DNA of 64,000 bases from Methylobacterium sp. NEAU K (GTDB lineage: Bacteria > Pseudomonadota > Alphaproteobacteria > Rhizobiales > Beijerinckiaceae). Shown here piece by piece: positions 36,709-46,134 of this stretch. The notes below the pieces were generated by a model. That model did not search any database and was not told where the DNA came from. It saw nothing but the letters and a program-made list of their open reading frames with translations. How positions within the stretch are numbered: position 1 is the first letter of the stretch; each line of letters starts with the position of its first letter. The stretch lies in contig NZ_JAUYZJ010000012.1 in NCBI RefSeq assembly GCF_030700285.1, positions 62,001 to 126,000 of the forward strand, in the 5' to 3' direction. The translations under genes were made by a program, and so were the position numbers.

Positions 36709-36999
36709 ATAACCGACAGCGACGCCGTCCTCGCCATCCCGCGCGCCGACGAGGCGGAACTGCGCCGCGGGCTCCTGCACGCGGCCCTGTTCGGTTCCGT
36801 CCCAGGCGGCGAGCCCCGGGCGGGCAGCGAACTCGACGTGATGATCGCGATCGATGCACCGGTCGCGGACGCGGGCAACGCCCACCGGCACGGCTATCGC
36901 AGCGTGACGCTGGACATCCCTTGGCTCACCGTCCACGACGAATGGCCCGTTCTCGTCGCGGCCTGCCGTGCCGGGCCGGATCGCGCGCCCGACCTCTGA
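36709..36999 (+). pseudogene. Collapsed MNT-HepT toxin-antitoxin remnant
   Basis: One frame joins two unrelated pieces. The first is the start of a minimal nucleotidyltransferase (MntA-like antitoxin): RADEAELRRGLLHAALFGSV, then a GSELDVMIAID metal-binding region in which the usual ARG after GSV is PGG. The second is the very end of a HepT-like RNase: GNAHRHGYRSVTLDIPWLTV, then DEWPVLVAACRA. Normally these are two full genes of a TA pair. The middle is missing, no start codon or ribosome-binding site is visible, and the frame ends at a TGA just before polA. I read it as a deletion remnant. Confidence 0.6.
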
Positions 37000-37021
37000 T
37001 CGCCCCGAGACGCCTTCGCCC

Positions 37022-40000
37022 ATGAAGCCTGAGACCGCGTCGAGCCCCGAGACCAAGCCCGTCGGCCCGGACGATCAGGTGATCCTGGTCGACGGCTCGT
37101 CGTTCATCTTCCGGGCCTATTTCCAGTCGATCAACCAGGATCAGAAGTACAATTCGCGTCCCTCGGACGGGCTGCCCACCGGCGCCGTGCGGCTGTTCTG
37201 CACCAAGATCGCCCAGTTCCTCCAGGAGGGCGCCGCCGGCACGATGCCGACGCATCTCGGCATCGTCTTCGACAAGTCCGAGGGCTCGTTCCGCAAGGAG
37301 ATGTTCCCGGACTACAAGGGCCATCGCCCCGACGCGCCCGACGACCTCAAGCGGCAGATGCCGCTGATGCGCGACGCGGTGCGGGCCTTCGGGCTGCATG
37401 CGGTGGAGCTGGAGCGCTACGAGGCCGACGACCTGATCGCCACCTACACGCGGCAGGCGGAGGCGCGCGGCGCCGGCGTCATCATCGTTTCCTCCGACAA
37501 GGACCTGATGCAGCTCGTCGGACCCAGCGTCCGGTTCTACGATTTCGAATCCGGCGCCAAGGGCAAGGCCGGCTATCGCCCCGAGCGCAACCTCGACCTC
37601 GAGGCGATCGTCGCCAAGTGGGAGGGGCTGCAGCCGAACCAGATCGGCGATGCGCTCGCGCTCATCGGCGACACGTCCGACAACGTGCCGGGCGTCCCAG
37701 GCATCGGCCTCAAGACAGCCGCGGCGCTGATCAAGGAGTTCGGCAGCCTCGACGCGCTGCTGGAGCGGGCCGCCGAGATCAAGCAGCCCAAGCGCCGGGA
37801 GACCCTGCTCGCCAATGTCGAGCAGGCCCGGCTCTCGCGCAGACTCGTGGCGCTGATGGAGGACGTGCCCGTCCCGGTCGCCCTCGACGAGCTCACCGTC
37901 CCGAAGCCGGATCCGCAGAAGCTCGTCGGCTTCCTGAAGGCGATGGAGTTCAACACGCTGACGCGCCGCATCGCCCAGATGCTGCATGTCGATCCCGAGG
38001 CGGTGAAGCCCGATCCGGCGCTGCTGCCGGGCGCCCGGCCCCGCGGCAACGGCGATGGCGACCCGGCGCCGTTCTTCGGCGATCCCGTGCCGCCGGACCC
38101 GAAGACCGCCGCCGCCGGAGCCGGGCGACCGCCCGGCGACCCGCTCCCCGAGGGCGGCGAGGTCGATCCCTTCGCGGATCTCGACCTGCCGGACGCCCCG
38201 GCCAAGCCCCGGACGCCCGTTGAGGCGACGCCCGGCAACGTGGTGGCCGCCCGCGCCGCGGAGGCGGTGGCGCCGTTCGACACCGCCGCCTACGAGACCG
38301 TCGCATCCCTGGAACAGCTCGACGCCTGGATCGCCGAGGCCGAGGAGGCCGGGGTGGTGGCAGTCGACACCGAGACCGACGCGCTGGACGCGCACAGGGC
38401 CGGGCTCGTCGGCGTCTCGCTGGCGGTGGCCACCGGCCGGGCCTGCTACATCCCGCTGGCGCACGTGCAGGCCGCCAAGGTGCAGGCCGATGCCACCGAC
38501 CTGTTCGGCGAGGGCGCGGCGCCCTCCGACGCGGCCGAGCCGGTGCCCGGCCAGATCCCCCTCGACGCGGCCATCGCCCGGCTGAAGCCGCTCCTCGAGA
38601 ACCCGGGGGTGCTGAAGGTCGGCCAGAACCTGAAATACGATTGGGTGGTGCTCGCCCGATACGGCATCGAGGTTGCGCCGTTCGACGACACGATGCTGAT
38701 CTCCTACGTGCTCGATGCCGGCAAGGGCGGCCACGGCATGGACGAGCTGGCCCGCCGCCATCTCGGCCACCAGCCGATCACCTTCTCGGACGTGGCCGGC
38801 ACCGGCCGCAACAAGGTCAGCTTTGACCGCGTCGCCATCGACAAGGCCACCGCCTACGCGGCCGAAGACGCGGACGTCACCTTGCGCCTGTGGCGGATGA
38901 TGAAGCCACGCCTCGTCGCCGAGCGGCGCATGACCGTCTACGAGACCCTGGAGCGCCCGCTCCTGCCGGTGATCGCTCGGATGGAGCAGCGCGGCATCCG
39001 GGTCGACCGCGAGATGCTGAGCCGGCTGTCGGGGGATTTCTCGCAGATCCTGGTCCGCCTGGAAGAGGAGATCCAGGAGGATGCCGGCGAAAGGTTCTCC
39101 GTCGGCTCGCCCAAGCAGATCGGCGACATCCTGTTCGGCAAGATGGGTCTGCCGGGGGCGAAGAAGACCCCGTCCGGGCAATGGGCGACGCCGGCCACGC
39201 TTCTCGAAGAACTGGCCCAGGCCGGGCACGAACTGCCCAAAAAAATCCTGGAGTGGCGCCAGCTCTCGAAGCTGAAATCCACCTACACGGACTCGCTCCA
39301 GACCCATGCCGACCGGGAAACCGCCCGGGTCCACACCTCGTTCTCGCTGGCGGCCACCACCACGGGCCGCTTGTCCTCCTCCGAACCGAATCTCCAGAAC
39401 ATCCCGATCCGCACCGAGGAGGGCCGCCGCATCCGCCGGGCCTTCGTGGCCGCGCCGGGCAACCGGCTGATCTCGGCGGATTACTCGCAGATCGAGCTGC
39501 GGCTCCTCGCCCACATGGCCGACATCCCGGAGCTGCGGAAGGCGTTCGAGGACGGCATCGACATCCATGCGGCCACGGCCTCGGCAATGTTCGGCGTGCC
39601 ACTCAAGGACATGACTCCCGACCTGCGGCGCCGGGCCAAGACGATCAACTTCGGCATCATCTACGGCATCTCGGCCTTCGGGCTGGCCGACCGGCTCGGC
39701 ATCGGCCGCGAGGAGGCCTCGGCGTTCATCAAGCAGTATTTCGAGCAGTTCCCGGGCATCCGCGACTACATCGACAGCACGAAGAAGATCTGCCGCGACA
39801 AAGGCTTCGTCACCACCCTGTTCGGCCGGGTCTGCCACTACCCGCAGATCCGCTCCAACAACCCGTCCGAGCGCGCCAGCGTCGAGCGGCAGGCGATCAA
39901 CGCCCCGATCCAGGGCTCGGCCGCCGACATCATCCGCCGGGCGATGACCCGGATGGAGCCGGCGCTGGCCGCGCAGAAGCTCAGCGTGCGCATGTTGCTG

Positions 40001-40165
40001 CAGGTGCACGACGAACTGGTCTTCGAGGCCGCCGAGGACGAGGTGGACCGGGCGATCCCGATCATCGCCTCGGTGATGGAGGAGGCGCCCGCGCCGGCTC
40101 TGACGCTAAAAGTGCCGCTGGTGGTGGAGGCCAAGGCGGCGGAGAATTGGCAGGAGGCACATTGA
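37022..40165 (+). CDS. polA: DNA polymerase I
   Basis: A 1047-residue three-domain polymerase. The N-terminal 5'-3' exonuclease has ILVDGSSFIFRAYF, FDKSEGSFRKEMFPDYKGHR and DTSDNVPGVPGIG. The 3'-5' proofreading domain keeps the DxE motif (VAVDTETDALD), so it is likely active. The polymerase domain has motif A DYSQIELRLLAHM, motif B RRAKTINFGIIYG and motif C QVHDELVFE. It is longer than E. coli Pol I because of a Pro/Gly-rich linker near residues 340-400, as in other alphaproteobacteria. It acts in Okazaki fragment processing and excision repair. It follows the TA remnant by 22 bases. Confidence 0.97.
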   Translation: MKPETASSPETKPVGPDDQVILVDGSSFIFRAYFQSINQDQKYNSRPSDGLPTGAVRLFCTKIAQFLQEGAAGTMPTHLGIVFDKSEGSFRKEMFPDYKGHRPDAPDDLKRQMPLMRDAVRAFGLHAVELERYEADDLIATYTRQAEARGAGVIIVSSDKDLMQLVGPSVRFYDFESGAKGKAGYRPERNLDLEAIVAKWEGLQPNQIGDALALIGDTSDNVPGVPGIGLKTAAALIKEFGSLDALLERAAEIKQPKRRETLLANVEQARLSRRLVALMEDVPVPVALDELTVPKPDPQKLVGFLKAMEFNTLTRRIAQMLHVDPEAVKPDPALLPGARPRGNGDGDPAPFFGDPVPPDPKTAAAGAGRPPGDPLPEGGEVDPFADLDLPDAPAKPRTPVEATPGNVVAARAAEAVAPFDTAAYETVASLEQLDAWIAEAEEAGVVAVDTETDALDAHRAGLVGVSLAVATGRACYIPLAHVQAAKVQADATDLFGEGAAPSDAAEPVPGQIPLDAAIARLKPLLENPGVLKVGQNLKYDWVVLARYGIEVAPFDDTMLISYVLDAGKGGHGMDELARRHLGHQPITFSDVAGTGRNKVSFDRVAIDKATAYAAEDADVTLRLWRMMKPRLVAERRMTVYETLERPLLPVIARMEQRGIRVDREMLSRLSGDFSQILVRLEEEIQEDAGERFSVGSPKQIGDILFGKMGLPGAKKTPSGQWATPATLLEELAQAGHELPKKILEWRQLSKLKSTYTDSLQTHADRETARVHTSFSLAATTTGRLSSSEPNLQNIPIRTEEGRRIRRAFVAAPGNRLISADYSQIELRLLAHMADIPELRKAFEDGIDIHAATASAMFGVPLKDMTPDLRRRAKTINFGIIYGISAFGLADRLGIGREEASAFIKQYFEQFPGIRDYIDSTKKICRDKGFVTTLFGRVCHYPQIRSNNPSERASVERQAINAPIQGSAADIIRRAMTRMEPALAAQKLSVRMLLQVHDELVFEAAEDEVDRAIPIIASVMEEAPAPALTLKVPLVVEAKAAENWQEAH

Positions 40166-40273
40166 GGGCCCGCAACCGAGATCGGTTTGTAGGATCTTTA
40201 TCCTCGTGTCGCTCTCACCCGCCTCAAGCCGGTATAACGCGAGATTGTCCATGACACGGATCACCATCGCCCC

Positions 40274-42361
40274 GTGAGAGACCCCCTGGCCTTCCTCTCC
40301 GGCGGCGGCGAGGCGGCGCGGATGATCCGCGCGCGCGACTGGTCCGACCATCCGCTCGGTCTCCCGGAGACCTGGCCGGCGGAGTTCCGCTCCGCCCTGT
40401 CGCTGGTGCTCAACTCGCCGGAATCCATGATCCTCGCCTGGGGCCCGGAGCTCCATTTCTTCTTCAACGACACGTACTTTCCGCTGCTCGGGCCGCGGCT
40501 GTCCTGGGCCATGGGCGCGCGGTTCGACGCGGTCTGGGCCGATGGCTGGGCGCAGGCCAAGCCGATCATCGACGCCGCCATGGAGGGCCGGCCCGAGCGG
40601 TTCATCGACCTGCCGTGGCGGCTCGACACCGACCGGGGTGCGCAGGACACGTGGTGGACCTTCTCGTATTCGCGGGTGCTCGACGCGGACGGCCACGTCG
40701 CGGGGCTGTTCATCCTCACCAACGAGACCACCGGCCGGGTGCTGACCGATGCCGCCCTCACGGAGAGCCGAGCCCGGCTGGAGACGGCGCTCGCCGAGCT
40801 GCGCGACCTCAACGCCTCCCTGGCGCGGCAGGTCGAGGAGCGCACCGCCGACCGCAACGCCCTGTGGATCCTCTCCTCGGACATGATGCTGCGCTGCCTG
40901 TTCGACGGGACGATCACCGCGGTGAACCCGGCCTGGACGGAGGTGCTGGGCTGGCGCGAGGACGAGCTGATCGGCATCAACCTGATCGACTTCGTCCATC
41001 CGGACGACCTGGCCCGCACCGTCGAAGGGGCGCGGCAGCTGTCCGAGGGCAGGAGCCACGCGCGCTTCGACAACCGCTACCGCCATCGGGACGGCAGCTA
41101 CCGCTGGATCACTTGGGCGGCGCGGCCCGGTGAGGGCGTGATCAACGCGGTGGGACGCGACTTCACGGCCGAGCGCGAGCGCGCGGACGCTCTGGCGGCC
41201 GCCGAGGAGGCCCTGCGCCAGTCGCAGAAGATGGAGGCGGTCGGCCAGCTCACCGGCGGCATCGCCCACGATTTCAACAACCTGCTCGCCGGAATCTCGG
41301 GTTCCCTGGAACTGATCCAGACCCGGTTGAGCCAGGGCCGCGTCATGGACGTGGACCGCTACATCAACGCCGCCCAGGGCGCGTCGAAGCGCGCCGCGGC
41401 CCTGACCCACCGCCTGCTCGCCTTCTCCCGCCGGCAGACCCTCGATCCGAAGCCCACCGACGTGAACCGGCTGGTGGCCGGCTTGGAGGAGCTGATCCGG
41501 CGCACCGTTGGGCCGTCCGTGACCGTGGAGGTGGTCGGCGCCCCAGGCCTGTGGCCGGCCCTGGTCGACCCGCCCCAGCTCGAGAACGCGCTGCTCAACC
41601 TGTGCATCAACGCCCGGGACGCGATGCCCGACGGCGGCCGCATCACGATCGAGACCGCCAACACGTGGCTCGACGCGCGCGCCGCCCGGCGCCACGACAT
41701 GCCGCCTGGCCAGTACCTCTCCCTCTGCGTGAAAGACACCGGCATCGGCATGCCGCCGGAGATCGTCGGCAAGGTGTTCGAGCCGTTCTTCACCACCAAG
41801 CCGATCGGGCAGGGCACCGGCCTCGGCCTCTCGATGATCTACGGCTTCGCCCAGCAATCGGGCGGACAGGTGCGGATCGCCTCGGAGGTCGGGCAGGGCA
41901 CCACCGTCTGCCTCTACCTGCCCCGCCATCGCGGCGACGTGGTGGAGGAGGATCCGCACGCCGCCCTCGGGGCGCCGGCGCGGGCCGAGCCGGGCGAGAC
42001 CGTGCTGGTGGTCGACGACGAGCCGACCGTGCGCATGCTGGTCACCGAGGTGCTGGAGGATCTCGGCTACACGGCGATCGAGGCGGCCGACAGCGTCGCC
42101 GGCCTCAAGGTGTTGCAATCCGACGTGCGCATCGACCTGCTGGTGACCGATGTCGGGCTGCCCGGCGGCATGAACGGGCGGCAGATGGCCGAGGCCGGCC
42201 GGGCCACGCGCCCCCGCCTCAAGGTGCTGTTCATCACCGGCTACGCGGAGAACGCCGTGCTGGGCAACGGCCAGCTCGACCCCGGCATGCAGGTGATCAC
42301 CAAGCCCTTCGTGGTCGAGGTGCTGGGGGCGCGCATCCGCGAGATGATCGGGACGGCTTGA
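40274..42361 (+). CDS. PAS hybrid histidine kinase with receiver
   Basis: A 695-residue soluble sensor kinase starting with GTG. It has two PAS domains: a degenerate one in about residues 1-155 (LVLNSPESMILAWGPELHFF, then NETTGR) and a PAS_3 type one in about 195-300 (VNPAWTEVLGW, DFVHPDDLA, HRDGSYRWITW), joined by a coiled coil. Next come HisKA ([11 protein letters not shown], His332), HATPase_c ([29 protein letters not shown]) and a receiver with acceptor Asp626 (VTDVGLPGG). The catalytic part closely resembles the LOV kinase at 2772, so the two are paralogues with different inputs. The signal is unknown. Confidence 0.92.
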   Translation: MRDPLAFLSGGGEAARMIRARDWSDHPLGLPETWPAEFRSALSLVLNSPESMILAWGPELHFFFNDTYFPLLGPRLSWAMGARFDAVWADGWAQAKPIIDAAMEGRPERFIDLPWRLDTDRGAQDTWWTFSYSRVLDADGHVAGLFILTNETTGRVLTDAALTESRARLETALAELRDLNASLARQVEERTADRNALWILSSDMMLRCLFDGTITAVNPAWTEVLGWREDELIGINLIDFVHPDDLARTVEGARQLSEGRSHARFDNRYRHRDGSYRWITWAARPGEGVINAVGRDFTAERERADALAAAEEALRQSQKMEAVGQLTGGIAHDFNNLLAGISGSLELIQTRLSQGRVMDVDRYINAAQGASKRAAALTHRLLAFSRRQTLDPKPTDVNRLVAGLEELIRRTVGPSVTVEVVGAPGLWPALVDPPQLENALLNLCINARDAMPDGGRITIETANTWLDARAARRHDMPPGQYLSLCVKDTGIGMPPEIVGKVFEPFFTTKPIGQGTGLGLSMIYGFAQQSGGQVRIASEVGQGTTVCLYLPRHRGDVVEEDPHAALGAPARAEPGETVLVVDDEPTVRMLVTEVLEDLGYTAIEAADSVAGLKVLQSDVRIDLLVTDVGLPGGMNGRQMAEAGRATRPRLKVLFITGYAENAVLGNGQLDPGMQVITKPFVVEVLGARIREMIGTA

Positions 42362-42416
42362 CCGCGCGGCCGGTCCGGGCCTGAACAGGGTGAGACAGAC
42401 CAGCCGGGAGGACAGG

Positions 42417-43388
42417 ATGCGGGCGCTGCTGTGCACGAGGCTCGACGGGCCGGAGCATCTGGAGATCGTGGACCGCCCCGATCCGGTGCCGGGGCCCGGG
42501 CAGGCCCTGGTGCGGATCCGGCTGGCCGCGCTGAACTTCTTCGACACGCTGATCGTGGCCGGGCGCTACCAGGTGAAGCCGCCGCTGCCGTTCTCGCCCG
42601 GCGGCGAGGGCATCGGCGTGGTCGAGGCCCTGGGTGAGGGGGCCGCGGGCGTCGCGGTGGGCGACCGTGTGATCGTGCATGCCGGTCACGGCTGCTGCGC
42701 GGAGCGGATCGCCATCGACGCAGCCAGGCTGACCCCGGTGCCGGACGGGGTGCCGGACGAGCAGGCGGCCGGTCTCACCATCACGTACGGCACGTCTCTG
42801 CACGCGCTGGCCAACCGGGCGCATCTGAAGCCGGGCGAGTGGCTCGCGGTGCTCGGCGCCTCCGGGGGCGTCGGCCTCGCCGCGGTGGAACTCGGGCGGC
42901 TGATGGGCGCCCGGGTGATCGCCTGCGCCTCCTCGGAGGAGAAGCTCGCGGTCGCCCGCGCCCACGGCGCCGAGGCGACCGTGGTCTACGACCCCGCGAC
43001 CCTGAAGGACGCGCTGCGCCGGATCAGCGGCGGCGGGGTCGACGTGGTCTACGACGCGGTCGGCGGCGACTTTGCCGAGCCGGCCCTGCGGGCGCTCGCC
43101 TGGCGCGGCCGCTACCTCGTCATCGGCTTCGCGGCCGGCGGCATCCCGCGCCTGCCGCTCAACCTGATGCTCCTGAAGGAACTCGACGTGCAGGGCGTCC
43201 ATTGGGGCGCCTTCCTCGATCGCGAGCCGGAGGCGCACCGGGCCGACCAGCTCCGGCTGCTCGGCTGGGTCGCCGAAGGCAAGCTCACCGCGCAGGTGCA
43301 CGGCGTCTACCCGCTGGCGGAATTCCCGGAGGCCTTCGGCCTGCTGACCCGCCGGGCGGCCGTGGGCAAGGTGCTGTTGCGGCCGTGA
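42417..43388 (+). CDS. NADPH:quinone oxidoreductase family protein (zeta-crystallin-like)
   Basis: A 323-residue medium-chain reductase of the quinone-reductase type, without the zinc ligands of alcohol dehydrogenases. The N-terminal GroES-like domain includes RLAALNFFDTLIVAGRYQ and the conserved PFSPGGEGIGVVEALG. The NADPH Rossmann loop is VLGASGGVGLAAVELG and the product-release region is YDAVGGDFAEPALRALAW. The start has GGGAGGACAGG before the ATG. It reduces quinones or enones in the cytosol; the physiological substrate cannot be told. It converges on the PfkB kinase gene with a 4-base gap. Confidence 0.9.
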   Translation: MRALLCTRLDGPEHLEIVDRPDPVPGPGQALVRIRLAALNFFDTLIVAGRYQVKPPLPFSPGGEGIGVVEALGEGAAGVAVGDRVIVHAGHGCCAERIAIDAARLTPVPDGVPDEQAAGLTITYGTSLHALANRAHLKPGEWLAVLGASGGVGLAAVELGRLMGARVIACASSEEKLAVARAHGAEATVVYDPATLKDALRRISGGGVDVVYDAVGGDFAEPALRALAWRGRYLVIGFAAGGIPRLPLNLMLLKELDVQGVHWGAFLDREPEAHRADQLRLLGWVAEGKLTAQVHGVYPLAEFPEAFGLLTRRAAVGKVLLRP

Positions 43389-43392
43389 CGGC

Positions 43393-44406
43393 TCAGAGCA
43401 GCCCGCGCGCCTTCGCCAGGGCCACGAGGTCGGCCTGCGGGCGTGCGCCGATGTGCTGGATCACCTCGGCGGCCGCCAGCGCGCCGAGGCGGGCACTGGT
43501 GACGTGATCGAGTCCGCGGGCGTGGCCGGCCAGGAAGCCGGCCGCGAACAGGTCGCCCGCGCCGGTCGTGTCCACCACCTCGTGGACCGGGCTCGCCTCG
43601 ACGGCCCGGACCTCGCCACCCTGGACCACGAGCGCGCCATCCGCCGAGCGAGTGACGAGGCCCAGCAGGTGCCGGCCGCGGGCATTGCGCTCGTCGCGGA
43701 GGGAGGCCACCGCGTGCTCGGGATCGTCCGTCTGGTAGAGGCTCTGGAGTTCGCCGATATTGGCGAACAGGATGTCGATGCTGCCGTCGCGCACGAGGCC
43801 CAGGAACTCCTCCCGGTAGCGGCCGACACAGAACGCGTCCGACAGGGTCAGCGCGACCGCGTTGCCGGCTTGGTGGGCGATCTGGGCGGCCTTGCGGAAC
43901 GCGTCCTTGGCGGCCGGCGGATCCCACAGATAGCCTTCGAGGTAGACGACCCGCGCCGCGCTCACGAGCGCCTTGTCGACATCGTCGGGGGTCAGCCCCT
44001 GGCAGGCGCCGAGATAGGTGTTCATCGTGCGCTCGCCGTCCGGCGTGACCAGCACGAAGCAGCGGGCCGTCGCCGGCCCCTCGCTCGCCGCCGGCACCGA
44101 GAAGCCGACCCCGGTGGCCTTGAGGTCGTGGCTGAACAGGCCGCCGAGTTCGTCGTCGCGGACCTTGCCGACAAAGCCGGTCTTGGCGCCGAGCAGGGCC
44201 GCGCCGACCGCCGTGTTGGCGCCCGAGCCGCCCGAGACGATCGTCGCCGGGCCCATCGCCTGGAACAACGATTCCGCCCGCGACTCGTCGATGAGCTGCA
44301 TCGCGCCCTTGGTCACGCCCTGCGCGGACAGGAAAGCATCGTCCGTGCGCGCGATCACGTCGACGATGGCGTTGCCGAGCACGAGGAGATCGAGGGGTGC
44401 GGTCAT
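43393..44406 (-). CDS. PfkB family carbohydrate kinase (adenosine kinase-like)
   Basis: A 337-residue ribokinase-fold kinase. The N-terminal substrate motif is GGSGANTAVGAALLGAK, a lid strand follows (GKVRDDELGGLF), and the C-terminal PfkB signature DTTGAGDLFAAGFLAG has the catalytic aspartate. Alphaproteobacterial proteins with this SGGSGANTA motif are generally annotated adenosine kinase; some act on nucleosides or ribose. It is monocistronic as far as can be seen, with 240 bases before the next minus-strand gene. Confidence 0.88.
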   Translation of the reverse strand: MTAPLDLLVLGNAIVDVIARTDDAFLSAQGVTKGAMQLIDESRAESLFQAMGPATIVSGGSGANTAVGAALLGAKTGFVGKVRDDELGGLFSHDLKATGVGFSVPAASEGPATARCFVLVTPDGERTMNTYLGACQGLTPDDVDKALVSAARVVYLEGYLWDPPAAKDAFRKAAQIAHQAGNAVALTLSDAFCVGRYREEFLGLVRDGSIDILFANIGELQSLYQTDDPEHAVASLRDERNARGRHLLGLVTRSADGALVVQGGEVRAVEASPVHEVVDTTGAGDLFAAGFLAGHARGLDHVTSARLGALAAAEVIQHIGARPQADLVALAKARGLL

Positions 44407-44646
44407 CCGGGCGTCCTGATTCGAGTTCGCGCCGCTGTGGCATCCGCCTCGGATCGGATCAAGTCGCGGGGTCGGCGGGGGAGGGGAGATCGGCGAACAG
44501 TCCGGCGACGCGAAGGACCAGGCCGGGCGGTACAGGTCGAGCGTGCCGTCGACGGTGATACCGGTCGCGATCGGTCCTTGGGAGCCGCGCCCGTGGCGCG
44601 CCGCAACCTCGACCGGCGCGGTCCGCCGCCGTCCCCATGAGCTGCA

Positions 44647-46056
44647 TCAGCCCGCGATCTTCTCCAACGCCACGTCCCGGGTCAGAGGGCCCAGGAGCCC
44701 GACGAGCAGCCCCGCGGCCAGCATCGCCGCCGAGATGAACAGGAATACCCCCGGAGTCCCGGTCTCGCGCAGCACGAAGGCGATGACGAAGCCCGTGAAG
44801 ATCGCCGAGAAGCGGCTCCAGGAATAGACGAAGCCGACCGCCCGGGCCCGGATGCCCGTCGGGAACAGCTCGGCCTGGTAGGCGTGGAAGCTGTAGGACA
44901 TCACGTTGGAGGCGAGCGTCAGGCCGATCCCGAGCGTCACGATGGCGGTGACATCGCGGGTCTGCGCGAAGGTCAGCCCGCAGGCGATGTAGACGAGCGC
45001 GGCGGCCACGATGACATGCTTGCGCTCGAACCGGTCGGCGATGGCGAGACCGATCAGGGGCCCGACCGGCGCAGCGAGCGCGATGAGTGCCGTGTAGGCC
45101 AAGCTCGACGTGACCGTGATGCCTTGCGCCACCAGTAGGGTCGGCACCCAGTTGGCGAAGCCGTAGAAGCCCACCGTCTGGAACACGTTGAAGCCCGCCA
45201 TCATCAGCGCCCGGCGCCGATAGGGCGGGACCCAGAGATCGCGGAACGCGCCGCGCGGCTGCGCCGGTTCCGGCGCGGCGGGCGGGGGCAGCGCGCGGCC
45301 ATACTCGGCCGCCACCTGGGCCTCGATGCGCCGCAGGACGGCGTCCGCCTCCGCGAGCCGCCCTCGCTCGACCAGCCAGCGCGGGCTTTCCGGCAGGCCC
45401 GCGCGCATCCACCAGACCACGAGGGCTGCCGAGGCGCCGATCAGCACGACCCAGCGCCAGCCGTCGATGCTGAAGGGCGCCGCCGGGATCAGCAGGTAGG
45501 ACAGGAAGGCCACAACCGGCACCGCGGTGAAGCCGATGCCCTGGCACAGGGCGAAGGCGCGGCCGCGGATCGCCTTCGGCACCAGCTCCGAGAGGTAGCT
45601 GCCGATGGTCACCATCTCCAGGCCGAGGCCGATCCCGGCGATGAGCCGCCAGAGATTGAGTCCGAACGCGTCGCTCTGGCAGGCCATCACCACGTTGGCG
45701 GCCGTGTAGGACAGGAGCGACCACGTGAAGATCGCCCGGCGGCCGAAGCGGTCGGCGAGCCAGCCGCACGCGAGCGTTCCGATGAACAGCCCGGTGAACA
45801 GCGCCGCCACGAAGCTTGCGACGCCGCTGGCGCCGAACAGCCCGGGCGTGGTCGGCGTGAGGATCCCGGCCTTCACGAGACCCGGCGCGACGTAGCCGGT
45901 GAACAGCAGGTCGTAGAGTTCGAAGAAGAAGCCGAGGCCGAGCAGCGCGACGAGGCGCCAGATCGTGCGCGTCGGCGGCAGGCGGTCGAGGCGGGACAGG
46001 ATCATGCCGGGATCAAGGTCGCTGCCCGACGCGCGCCCTGTCGTCTTCGTCAACAT
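44647..46056 (-). CDS. MFS transporter (sugar/aromatic-acid porter type)
   Basis: A 469-residue inner-membrane carrier with about twelve helices. The first loop signature is GWLADRFGRRAIF, the sixth-helix end has the porter motif GLPESPRWLVERGR, and the second-half loop is LAIADRFERKHVI. The sequence IWRLVALLGLGFFFELYDLL at the first helix resembles the aromatic-acid:H+ symporter and putative niacin/metabolite transporter groups. The PESPRWL motif is typical of sugar porter-like MFS proteins. The substrate cannot be assigned. Confidence 0.88.
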   Translation of the reverse strand: MLTKTTGRASGSDLDPGMILSRLDRLPPTRTIWRLVALLGLGFFFELYDLLFTGYVAPGLVKAGILTPTTPGLFGASGVASFVAALFTGLFIGTLACGWLADRFGRRAIFTWSLLSYTAANVVMACQSDAFGLNLWRLIAGIGLGLEMVTIGSYLSELVPKAIRGRAFALCQGIGFTAVPVVAFLSYLLIPAAPFSIDGWRWVVLIGASAALVVWWMRAGLPESPRWLVERGRLAEADAVLRRIEAQVAAEYGRALPPPAAPEPAQPRGAFRDLWVPPYRRRALMMAGFNVFQTVGFYGFANWVPTLLVAQGITVTSSLAYTALIALAAPVGPLIGLAIADRFERKHVIVAAALVYIACGLTFAQTRDVTAIVTLGIGLTLASNVMSYSFHAYQAELFPTGIRARAVGFVYSWSRFSAIFTGFVIAFVLRETGTPGVFLFISAAMLAAGLLVGLLGPLTRDVALEKIAG

Positions 46057-46134
46057 GGTGCCGCGTCCTGCCTCAGGCGCCGCGGCGCCCCGCCGGCGCA
46101 GTGCCGCGGAACCGGATGCCGCGCAAGGTCTCCG

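Noticed and set aside
36926..40009. A 1027-codon antisense frame over polA
   Set aside because: It is the antisense shadow of a highly conserved polymerase gene with no family likeness of its own.
44459..44640. A protein-like stretch on the minus strand between the PfkB kinase and the MFS gene
   Set aside because: The frame has no start signal and I could not link it to any family; it may be a remnant but the evidence is too thin.
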